Shown piece after piece: positions 1 through 5,782 of a DNA stretch of 8,746 bases (within the stretch, counting starts at the first letter, position 1; each line of letters opens with the position of its first letter). Made by a program: the position numbers and the translations under genes. The notes under the pieces are model-generated. The model was not told the origin of the DNA. It did no database searches and worked only from the letters and a program-made list of their open reading frames with translations. Origin of the DNA: CAZWCX01 sp964632945 (GTDB lineage: Bacteria > Planctomycetota > MHYJ01 > WSZJ01 > CAZWCX01); NCBI GenBank assembly GCA_964632945.1, contig CAZWCX010000212.1, forward strand, positions 1-8,746, in the 5' to 3' direction.

Positions 1-1
1 C

Positions 2-181
2 TCCGGGATCTTCAAGTCCAAGGACCCTGCGGCGCGCGCCGCTGCGATCGTCCAGGCCGTGACCCACTACCAAGACGCGGCGAAGCTCGTGCAGATCTCC
101 GCGGACCTGGACGAGCCGATGAGCGGCCAGGCGATCGACCGCTCGAAGCCCGAGGCGCTGCTCCAGACGAGGGGGTGGTAG
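2..181 (+). CDS. pdxS: Pyridoxal 5'-phosphate synthase subunit PdxS, C-terminal part
   Basis: This is the last 59 codons of PdxS, cut by the left edge of the window, with a TAG stop at 179-181. PdxS is the synthase half of the DXP-independent vitamin B6 pathway: it condenses ribose 5-phosphate, glyceraldehyde 3-phosphate and ammonia into pyridoxal 5'-phosphate in the cytoplasm. The visible tail carries the family's phosphate-loop segment (SGIFKSKDP, residues 1-9 of the fragment), followed by the typical run of a helix beginning AIVQAVTHY, and then a DEPMSGQ segment near the end. The assignment is reinforced by pdxT, which begins three bases after the stop. The catalytic lysines and the rest of the barrel lie outside the window. 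I am confident of the family but can say nothing about the missing 5' part. Confidence 0.93.
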   Translation, partial: SGIFKSKDPAARAAAIVQAVTHYQDAAKLVQISADLDEPMSGQAIDRSKPEALLQTRGW

Positions 182-183
182 CC

Positions 184-792
184 ATGGCGGAACCCCGATT
201 CGGCGTCCTCGCCCTGCAAGGGGACTTCGCCGCGCACCGCGCGGCCCTGCGCGAGCTGGGCGAGGACTCCGTCGAGGTGCGCCGCGCCGCGGACCTGGCG
301 GGGCTGGAGGGCCTCATCCTGCCCGGAGGGGAGAGCACCACGCTCCTGCGACTCCTGATCGGGACCGGCATTGAAAACGGCGTGCGCGACCTGCTCGCCC
401 GCGGGGGGTGCCTCTTCGGCACCTGCGCGGGCGCGATCCTTCTCGCCCGGCGCGTGCTGCGGCCGGAGCAGTCCTCCTGGGGGCTCCTCGACGCGGCCAT
501 CGAGCGCAACGCCTACGGCCGGCAGACGGAGAGTTTCGAGGCGTCCGCCCCGTCCTCCCTCGAGGGCGGACCGTTGCCCATGGTCTTCATCCGCGCGCCC
601 CGGTTCGTGGAATGGGGGGCCGGCGTGGAGGTGATCGCGTCCTGGGAAGGGGCGCCGGTACTGCTCGGTGAGGGTCGCGTCCTCGCCGCGACGTTCCATC
701 CCGAACTCACCTCCGACCGGCGCGTCCACCGGCTCTTCGTCGAACGGGCGTCCCGGCGCGAGCCGGCCCCGGTACTGGAGCGCCGGGCCTGA
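184..792 (+). CDS. pdxT: Pyridoxal 5'-phosphate synthase glutaminase subunit PdxT
   Basis: PdxT is the class I glutaminase that hydrolyses glutamine and channels ammonia to PdxS. The 202-residue product has the expected length. Visible family motifs are the LQGDF start region (11-15), the oxyanion-loop GGES (48-51), the nucleophile elbow with Cys81 in FGTCAGA, and the second catalytic pair His172 and Glu174 in FHPELT. All three triad residues are present, so the enzyme should be active. I chose ATG at 184 because it gives the usual short N-terminus. A GTG at 175 in the same frame would overlap pdxS and add only three residues. The purine-rich run at 169-175 can serve as ribosome binding site. 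The gene follows the pdxS stop by two bases, so the two are almost certainly co-transcribed and produced as partners. The C-terminal 15 or so residues, rich in Arg and Pro, look unconserved. Confidence 0.95.
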   Translation: MAEPRFGVLALQGDFAAHRAALRELGEDSVEVRRAADLAGLEGLILPGGESTTLLRLLIGTGIENGVRDLLARGGCLFGTCAGAILLARRVLRPEQSSWGLLDAAIERNAYGRQTESFEASAPSSLEGGPLPMVFIRAPRFVEWGAGVEVIASWEGAPVLLGEGRVLAATFHPELTSDRRVHRLFVERASRREPAPVLERRA

Positions 793-793
793 C

Positions 794-806
794 CCCCGGC
801 CCGGGG
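794..806 (+). terminator. Weak GC hairpin just after pdxT
   Basis: Directly after the pdxT stop the sequence forms a 13-base near-perfect palindrome (four C, GG, a central C, CC, four G). No T tract follows, so as an intrinsic terminator it is weak; it could instead act as a 3' stabilising hairpin. The rest of the 107-bp spacer (807-889) shows no convincing promoter or gene. Whether the next gene is read from the pdx operon or from its own promoter cannot be decided by eye. Confidence 0.25.
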
Positions 807-889
807 CGGTAGGTTCCGGAAGCGATCGGGAATAGGGGCGAGAAATCCCGGTACAGCCGTTGCTCTCCGCTTCGAGTCCGGCCCCCGAG

Positions 890-896
890 AGGAGGT
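890..896 (+). promoter_or_regulatory. Shine-Dalgarno site of the two-protease gene
   Basis: A full AGGAGGT lies three bases before ATG 900. That is closer than the usual 5-9 base spacing. GTG codons at 906 and 909 in the same frame sit 9 and 12 bases downstream and would be better or equally spaced. The signal peptide starts just after either choice, so the true start may be 900, 906 or 909, with little effect on the mature protein. Confidence 0.7.
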
Positions 897-899
897 CTC

Positions 900-2279
900 A
901 TGCGCGTGGTGTCCCTGGTCTTGCTGGTCCCGCTCCTGCTGTCGCCGGTGGCGGCCGAGGAATCGGCGCGCCGCTTCCCGTTCGAATCGCAGGCCGACGA
1001 TTTCTGCGGCGAGGCCTGCCTGGCCATGGCCCTGCGCCACTGGGGGATCGAAGCCGATCAGTATCGCGTCCACTCGCTCACCGGTCTCTCTCCGGAGTCC
1101 GGTCGCGGGGCATGGACGCGGGAAATGAACCTCGCCGCCCGGGCCATCTGGGGCGATGGGTTCCCTTCGCCCTGGTTCGAGACCCGCGGGAAGTCCGAGG
1201 ACCTCGAGTCGCGATTCGCGCAGTTGACGGAGTGGGTTCGCGCGGGGATCCCGTGCATGGTCTGTTGCCGTTACAGCGCCGGGACCGACGCGCCCGAACA
1301 CTTCCGGCTGGTCACCGCGATCGCCGGGGACGGCACGCTCACGTATCAGGAACCCGCCGAACCGGATGGCGCGGGGCGAACGATGTCCAAGGCGGAATTC
1401 CTCCGCCTGTGGCCGGTGAAGGGAGCCGAGGGGCATCTGCTGATCGTCTTCCCGTTCTCCCGCCCCCCGGAAGCGGCGCGGGGGTTGCTCGCCGGCACCC
1501 CCGACCTGACCGGACGGGTGACCCAACTCGTTCGCCGGCTGCGCAAGGGCCTTCCGGCGGGATTCCGCCTGGGCGTCGAAGGGCCGTTCGTCATCGTCTC
1601 CGACCAGGACGACAATGGATTCAAGGCGAGCCGGGAGCGGACCATCCGGTGGGCGTACACCCGGCTTCAGAAGCAGTTCTTCCCGGGCGGACTGAGCCGG
1701 CCGATCGCGGTCTACCTCTTCGACGGCAACGACTCCTATCGCAAACACTGCAAGGAGTGGTTCAACGAGAACCCGCACACCCCGTACGGCTATTACTCCT
1801 CCCGCCACCGGGCTCTGATCATGAACATCGCCACCGGCGGCGGCACACTCGTCCACGAAATGGTCCATCCGCTCATGGAGGAGCACTTCTCCCGCGTGCC
1901 TTCGTGGTTCAACGAAGGGCTGGCCTCGCTGTTCGAACAGTGCGGGGAGGTCGATGGTCGGATGGTGGGGTTGATCAACTGGCGTCACCGGGGTCTGCTG
2001 CAGGCGATCGCCTCGGGGCAGTTCGAATCGCTCGAGCGGCTGATGAAGACCACTTCCGGGCAGTTCTACGGCAACGACCAGGGCGACAACTACGGGATCG
2101 CGCGGTACCTTTGCCAGTACCTGCAGTCGAAGGGAAAAATCGAGGAGTACTACCGCAAGTTCCGGGCCGATTTCGAGACCGACCCGACCGGGATCGCCTC
2201 GTTGAAGGCCGTGCTCGGCGAGGAGTCCCTGGAGAAGATCCAGACGGACTGGCTTGCCTGGGTGAAAGCCCTGCGGTAG
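900..2279 (+). CDS. Exported C39-like cysteine peptidase / HExxH metallopeptidase fusion
   Basis: The 459-residue protein begins with a hydrophobic signal peptide (about 4-19, ending VAAEES), so it is probably exported. Residues about 26-185 look like a papain-fold C39-type domain: Gln31, then Cys36 in DFCGEACLAMAL, and His134 in EHFRLVTA. At the usual third position, where these families carry Asp in a D-P pair, it has Glu151-Pro152. Residues about 220-459 look like a gluzincin of the peptidase-MA/DUF1570 kind: HEMVH (His319, Glu320, His323) and, 16 residues later, Glu339 in WFNEGLA as likely third zinc ligand. Both domains keep their main catalytic residues, so two protease chemistries appear to be joined in one polypeptide. 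No neighbour suggests a substrate. It follows pdxT by 107 bp on the same strand and faces the mnmE-like gene. Substrate and role are unknown; cell-envelope or secreted-peptide processing is a guess. The domain calls come from motifs only. Confidence 0.75.
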   Translation: MRVVSLVLLVPLLLSPVAAEESARRFPFESQADDFCGEACLAMALRHWGIEADQYRVHSLTGLSPESGRGAWTREMNLAARAIWGDGFPSPWFETRGKSEDLESRFAQLTEWVRAGIPCMVCCRYSAGTDAPEHFRLVTAIAGDGTLTYQEPAEPDGAGRTMSKAEFLRLWPVKGAEGHLLIVFPFSRPPEAARGLLAGTPDLTGRVTQLVRRLRKGLPAGFRLGVEGPFVIVSDQDDNGFKASRERTIRWAYTRLQKQFFPGGLSRPIAVYLFDGNDSYRKHCKEWFNENPHTPYGYYSSRHRALIMNIATGGGTLVHEMVHPLMEEHFSRVPSWFNEGLASLFEQCGEVDGRMVGLINWRHRGLLQAIASGQFESLERLMKTTSGQFYGNDQGDNYGIARYLCQYLQSKGKIEEYYRKFRADFETDPTGIASLKAVLGEESLEKIQTDWLAWVKALR

Positions 2280-2295
2280 CCCCCGTCGCCGGGGG
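2280..2295. terminator. Hairpin immediately after the two-protease gene
   Basis: CCCCCG and CGGGGG arms of six pairs enclose a TCGC loop, beginning at the base after the TAG stop. There is no T run on either strand, so termination strength is uncertain. Its position between convergent genes makes a terminator role plausible. Confidence 0.4.
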
Positions 2296-2321
2296 AAGGC
2301 CGGCAGCAGGGCGGGACGAAT

Positions 2322-2337
2322 TCCCGCGCGCGCGGGA
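2322..2337. terminator. 16-bp perfect palindrome between convergent genes
   Basis: TCCCGCGCGCGCGGGA is its own reverse complement and lies 12 bases beyond the stop of the minus-strand GTPase gene. As RNA from either strand it would fold into a short GC stem. The alternating CG core is also the kind of sequence that can adopt Z-DNA. No T tract is present. Together with the hairpin at 2280-2295 it fills the 69-bp convergent spacer and may end transcription from both sides. Confidence 0.35.
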
Positions 2338-2348
2338 TCCGGGGGCGG

Positions 2349-3596
2349 CTACGGCCCGTCGGCGAGGCAGCCCCGCAGGGCCCGCGCGGCTCCTTCCGGA
2401 TCCCCGGCGCGGAGCCGGAGCGCCTCTTCGACCGCCTGCTTCTGGTCGATCCGGAAGATCATCGGCCGTCCCGGTCGAACCCGTCCCGGTTCGAGGTTCA
2501 GCGCCCGCAGGATGGCGGATTCCACCGCGTCGATTCCCCGACCGTCGAGGGCGCAACAGGCGGCGCCCCCCAAATCGGCAAGCGCGCGTTCACGCTCCGC
2601 CGCCTCCGCTGCGCTCCACCGGTCGATCTTGTTGATCACGCGCACGAGCGGACGGTACGCGCCCGCGGCCGCGCGCACCTCGGCCTCGAACGGGGCAAGG
2701 TCGGCCCCGAGACCGGCGTCCCAGACCAGGAGCACGGCATCCGCGGTCCGGGCGGCCCGACGCGCCTCCTCGATCCCCATCCGTTCGATGGGGTGGTCGG
2801 TGTCGCGCACGCCTGCGGTGTCGGAGAGTCGAACCGGGACACCCTGGAGCGCAATCTCCTCCTCGACCGCGTCGCGGGTCGTCCCGGGACTCGCGTGCAC
2901 CAGCGTCCGCTCCCGGCCGACCAGGCGATTGAAGAGGGTGGACTTGCCCGCGTTGGGCGGTCCGACGAGGGCGACCCGGCGCGGTTCGACGAGCGCGATC
3001 CCCGTGGGCGCGCCGGCCAGGAGTTCGCGCAGACCCCCTTCGTCGGGTTCGCCGGAGAGCGCCCGCGACAGCGCTCCTTCCGCCTGGTCGAGCAACATGG
3101 CCGCGGCCAGGCGGGTGCGCGCCTCCAGGAGCGCGCGCAATGCGAGGCGACGGGCGCGGTCCCACCCGCGCGATTCGGGGAGCAGGCCCGGCAGCGAATC
3201 CGCCCCGGCGGCCCGCGCGCCGTGGACTGCCAACGCCTCCAGGCCGCGCGCGAGAGAGATGGCCCCCCCGTGGACGTCGACCTCCACCTCCTCGGTTCCG
3301 AACCGGGAGGCATCCGCCGGCGTCCAGCGGCACATGGCCTCGTCGAGGGCGCCGGCCGGACCGTGGATCCAGCCGAAGATCGGATCACCCGAGCGCAGTC
3401 GATGGGCGATCTCGTCGGGGGCCTGCGCTCCGGTCGTGCGGTCGGCTCCAACCGCTTTGCCGGGATCCGGTCGGTCCGGCGGCGCGCCCGCGAGTGCGCG
3501 GGCGACCACCTCGGCCGAGCCGGCGCCGATCACGAGCAGAACGCCCACGCCCCCGGTCCCCGACGCGGAAGCCACGAACACCTTCGGTCCCGTCAT
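2349..3596 (-). CDS. MnmE/TrmE-family GTPase lacking the C-terminal CxGK motif
   Basis: MnmE with MnmG modifies the wobble uridine of certain tRNAs, using a folate-binding N-terminal domain, a K-loop GTPase and a C-terminal catalytic cysteine. The 415-residue product has a divergent TrmE-N domain (about 4-115, with a GTGGVGV segment and a VDVHGG end) and a helical region. Its G domain is clear: GPPNAGKS (212-219), GTTRD (238-242), DTAG (259-262) and NKID (322-325). The switch II continuation IERMGIEEAR is typical of MnmE. After the G domain the helical part is short and the protein ends in CLADGP, without the FCIGK-like tail of canonical MnmE (usually about 450 residues). The start ATG lies inside an ATGA overlap with the coaX stop, implying translational coupling. 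Membership of the family is secure; tRNA-modifying activity is doubtful, so I withhold the symbol mnmE. Confidence 0.85.
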   Translation of the reverse strand: MTGPKVFVASASGTGGVGVLLVIGAGSAEVVARALAGAPPDRPDPGKAVGADRTTGAQAPDEIAHRLRSGDPIFGWIHGPAGALDEAMCRWTPADASRFGTEEVEVDVHGGAISLARGLEALAVHGARAAGADSLPGLLPESRGWDRARRLALRALLEARTRLAAAMLLDQAEGALSRALSGEPDEGGLRELLAGAPTGIALVEPRRVALVGPPNAGKSTLFNRLVGRERTLVHASPGTTRDAVEEEIALQGVPVRLSDTAGVRDTDHPIERMGIEEARRAARTADAVLLVWDAGLGADLAPFEAEVRAAAGAYRPLVRVINKIDRWSAAEAAERERALADLGGAACCALDGRGIDAVESAILRALNLEPGRVRPGRPMIFRIDQKQAVEEALRLRAGDPEGAARALRGCLADGP

Positions 3597-4348
3597 GGCC
3601 GCGGATCCGCGCAGTCCCGGATTGCCTCGAGGGTGAGATCGGGAGCCGGATCGCCCCATCCCGCCAGAAACGGCGCGAGGAAGGGGGCGTCGCCGCCGGT
3701 GATCACCACCGCCAACGGTGCCACCGATTCGCGCTGCATGCGTTCCGCCAGGTGCCGGATCGCTCCGGCGGCGCCGTAGACGATCCCGGAGAGCATCGCC
3801 TCGCGGGTGGTTCGTCCCACCGCAGCGGGGGGCGTTTCGAGCGCGAGCGCGGGCAGTTGCGCGCATCGCGCGTGCAGGGCGTCGAGCGCGGTGCGCAAGC
3901 CGGGCAGGATCGCCCCGCCCAGGAACTCGCCCGCGGCCGTGACCACGTCGACGGTGACGGCCGACCCGCAGGCGATCACCACGCAGCCCCGGCCCGTGCG
4001 GCGCCACGCGCCGTAGGCATTGAGGAGGCGGTCGATCCCCACCCCCGCAGGATCCGCGGTCCGGTTCACCAGCGGCACCGGTCGTCCTCGGCTTCCGCCC
4101 AGTCGGACCGGTTCGAGCCCCGACTGTCGGCGCAGCCAGTCCTCGAGGGCGTCCGAGACCGGCGGGTTGACGCTGGCGATCCAGACGCTGCGCACGCCGG
4201 ACACGAGTCGCGCGGTCTCGGCGGCCGGCAGCCAGGTCTCCACCGGTGGTCCCGAGGTCGCGGGGATGTCGACCCGGTCGACCCGGCGCGTCCCTTCGAA
4301 GCGGGCGAGGTGGACGCGCGAATTGCCGACGTCGATGGCGAGGATCAT
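3593..4348 (-). CDS. coaX: Type III pantothenate kinase
   Basis: CoaX phosphorylates pantothenate with ATP in the first committed step of coenzyme A synthesis. The 251-residue product has normal length. It carries the N-terminal phosphate motif AIDVGNS (4-10, Asp6), GIDR (104-107, with the likely catalytic Asp106), a second phosphate motif reading CGSAVTVD (127-134) where most relatives have GTATT-x-D, GGAILPG (144-150), and an ITGGD segment (216-220) near the C-terminus. I chose ATG 4348 because the protein then begins MILAIDVGNS as in the family. An upstream ATG at 4411 would only add residues encoded by the repeat. No clear Shine-Dalgarno precedes it. The stop overlaps the start of the MnmE-like GTPase by four bases, so the two form a coupled pair. 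The serine in CGSAV is a minor departure and probably conservative. Confidence 0.93.
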   Translation of the reverse strand: MILAIDVGNSRVHLARFEGTRRVDRVDIPATSGPPVETWLPAAETARLVSGVRSVWIASVNPPVSDALEDWLRRQSGLEPVRLGGSRGRPVPLVNRTADPAGVGIDRLLNAYGAWRRTGRGCVVIACGSAVTVDVVTAAGEFLGGAILPGLRTALDALHARCAQLPALALETPPAAVGRTTREAMLSGIVYGAAGAIRHLAERMQRESVAPLAVVITGGDAPFLAPFLAGWGDPAPDLTLEAIRDCADPRP

Positions 4349-4360
4349 GGCCGGACCGGT

Positions 4361-4429
4361 TCTGAAACCCGGAGGGGACTCCCGGCGCGGCCGCGCTCCG
4401 GGCAGGTGCACGGCGCCGGCCGCGCGGCG
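4361..4429. repeat. Direct repeat copy 1, left of the assembly gap
   Basis: This 69-base unit begins TCTGAAACCCGG and matches 4520-4588 at 62 of 69 positions without gaps by my count. Weaker similarity seems to continue to about 4480, including a GCAGGCCGGCC-like block matched near 4611 in the other copy. It ends 12 bases from the coaX start codon, so it occupies the place where a coaX promoter or ribosome binding site would be. Many GC palindromes lie inside it (GCGGCCGC, GGCGCC). I see no coding signal in it on either strand. Confidence 0.8.
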
Positions 4430-4509
4430 GGGCCCGGGGGGCCCCGGTGGGCGCAGGCCGGCCGCGCGGGGGGGTGGGGTAACGGCCCCCGCGTGCCCGG
4501 GGCCGGCGG

Positions 4510-4519
4510 NNNNNNNNNN
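4510..4519. other. Assembly gap (10 N)
   Basis: Ten N residues lie between the two repeat copies. A round ten often marks a gap of unknown size, so further repeat units, or other sequence, may be missing here. The real distance between the GspC-like gene and coaX is therefore not known. Confidence 0.97.
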
Positions 4520-4588
4520 TCTGAAACCCGGTGGGGCCGCCCGGGGCGGCCGCGCTCGGGGCCGGTGCCCGGCGCCGGCCGCGCGGCG
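4520..4588. repeat. Direct repeat copy 2, right of the assembly gap
   Basis: Second copy of the unit at 4361-4429, starting at the first base after the gap. The differences are scattered substitutions, several of them A or T against G or C, so the copies are diverged rather than a simple assembly duplication. The stretch 4349-4682 as a whole holds no gene I can support. It consists of the repeats, the gap and the hairpin at 4607-4674. Confidence 0.8.
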
Positions 4589-4606
4589 CGCGCGGGGTCG
4601 CCCGAT

Positions 4607-4674
4607 GGCGCGAAGCCGGCCGGAGCGGGGTCGTCGATTCCGGCACCTGGCTTCCGGCGGCCGGCCTTCGCGCC
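4607..4674. terminator. Long imperfect hairpin 3' of the GspC-like gene
   Basis: The arms 4607-4621 (GGCGCGAAGCCGGCC) and 4659-4674 (the complement with one extra base) give a stem of about 15 pairs with one bulge and a 37-base loop. It starts nine bases after the stop of the GspC-like gene. No T tract follows, so it may be a terminator, an mRNA-end stabiliser, or simply part of the repeat element, since a related block occurs in the left copy. Confidence 0.45.
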
Positions 4675-4682
4675 GTGCGGGC

Positions 4683-5624
4683 TCACCGCGCGCCCTGCAC
4701 GTCGAATTGCATCGTGATCGTGCGTCCCTGTCGCTGGACCACGATCATCACGGTGGTCGCGTTCCGCACCGTGTCGTTGGACATCAGCGAATTCGCGGCC
4801 TCCGAGGAATTCAAGGTCACCCCGTTGACCGCCGTGATGACGTCGCCCTTCTGGAATCCGCGCCGGGCGGCGATCGAATGGGCGGGGAAGTCCTCGAGCA
4901 TGACGCCCTGCATCTGCCCGCCGGGCGGCACGTAGGGACGCATCTGAACCTCGTTCATCAGGTCTTCCTGATGCGCCAGGACGTACTCGCGCTCATCCGC
5001 GGTCACCCGCCAGCGGTTCGGGTCATTGGGATCGGTGCGCCCCCGCGCCAGGATCGATTCCAGGTCGTTCGCGGCCGGAAGCCGAGACCCGGCATCCCCG
5101 GTCGGATTTCCGGTGGCCCCTTCCTCGCGCTCGTCTCCGATGAACAGTTCCAGTCGCTGCCGCTCGTTCTTTCCGGAGGGGTCCGCGCGCTCGGCCATCA
5201 TGTAGCCGCGGCCGATTTCCACGATCCGGTATCCGGCCTCCAGGGAGCCCCCCTCGCTGAAGGCGCTTTCCACCTGCGTGACCTTGTTGAACAGGTAGAC
5301 CTGCCACTTCGCAGCGTCGAGCGGGTCGATGTGCGTGGCGGTCACCTTGTAGATCTTGTTCAGGTCGACCGCGGGGCCTTTCGAACTGACCGGGGCAGCC
5401 GGTTCGCTGAGCCGCTTCCAGCAGGGCCGGTATTGATCCAGGGTCGTCCGATAGTCCGGCGGCCGGTCGTCCGCTTCCTCGATGTCGAGTTCCGACTGGT
5501 ATCGGGTGGCCAAACTCTCCGGTTTGGGAAAGAGAATGAAGAGGAACGCGAACAGGATGATCGCGAACGCGAGAAGGACGTTGATGAACCAGATCAGGGA
5601 GTCGATGACGTTTTCGGTGCGCAT
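4683..5624 (-). CDS. GspC-like inner-membrane PDZ protein
   Basis: The 313-residue protein has a cytoplasmic start of about eight residues, one hydrophobic membrane segment (about 9-32), and a large periplasmic part. Residues about 84-165 form a mixed region with a GRGYMMAE element, and about 165-225 is a polar linker. Residues about 226-310 form a PDZ domain (GVMLEDFPAHS, then GFQKGDVITAVNG at 256-268). This order matches GspC/PulC, the type II secretion clamp that links the inner-membrane platform to the secretin, although the middle domain is too diverged for me to call it the homology region with certainty. ATG 5624 was chosen because it places the membrane segment at the N-terminus. The ribosome binding site is weak. 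The gene lies 158 bp downstream of a pilus ATPase gene on the same strand, with no secretin or other gsp gene in view. It could equally be a pilus-associated PDZ protein. Confidence 0.65.
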   Translation of the reverse strand: MRTENVIDSLIWFINVLLAFAIILFAFLFILFPKPESLATRYQSELDIEEADDRPPDYRTTLDQYRPCWKRLSEPAAPVSSKGPAVDLNKIYKVTATHIDPLDAAKWQVYLFNKVTQVESAFSEGGSLEAGYRIVEIGRGYMMAERADPSGKNERQRLELFIGDEREEGATGNPTGDAGSRLPAANDLESILARGRTDPNDPNRWRVTADEREYVLAHQEDLMNEVQMRPYVPPGGQMQGVMLEDFPAHSIAARRGFQKGDVITAVNGVTLNSSEAANSLMSNDTVRNATTVMIVVQRQGRTITMQFDVQGAR

Positions 5625-5767
5625 GGATGCTCGCTGCTGGCGGTTCCAAGGGGCCGCGAATCTCCCGGATGAAGCGTGTACGGATTCCGGGGATGCCGCG
5701 TTGGCCGGTACGGCCGGGAATCTCCACTTCGGGCGCCGTCCCCCGTCTCGGGTCGAACGGGGAGGGG

Positions 5768-5782
5768 GGCGGGTTGCCCGCC
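5768..5782 (-). terminator. Hairpin at the end of the pilus ATPase gene
   Basis: A perfect six-pair stem (GGCGGG with CCCGCC) and three-base loop begins at the base after the TGA stop of the ATPase gene. It is followed on the transcribed strand by a C-rich run rather than T. A second six-pair stem lies at 5741-5762 and a five-pair stem at 5703-5715. Together they fill much of the 158-bp spacer before the GspC-like gene and may reduce, but need not stop, read-through. Confidence 0.4.

Noticed and set aside
513..1988. Long open frame on the minus strand, about 490 codons
   Set aside because: It is antisense to pdxT and the two-protease gene, is very rich in Arg, Pro and Gly, and shows no family motif. 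High GC leaves few stops in this frame.
860..2635. Long open frame on the plus strand overlapping the two-protease gene
   Set aside because: Arg/Pro/Gly-rich composition and no motifs. The frame at 900-2279 has a signal peptide and two recognisable domains.
2349..4646. Possible large fusion of the MnmE-like GTPase with an N-terminal extension reaching across coaX and the gap
   Set aside because: The extension is out of frame with coaX, low-complexity and crosses N bases. MTGPK at 3596 gives the natural start.
4020..5672. Plus-strand open frame antisense to the GspC-like gene
   Set aside because: It crosses the N gap, has no motifs, and the opposite strand carries a membrane segment and PDZ domain.
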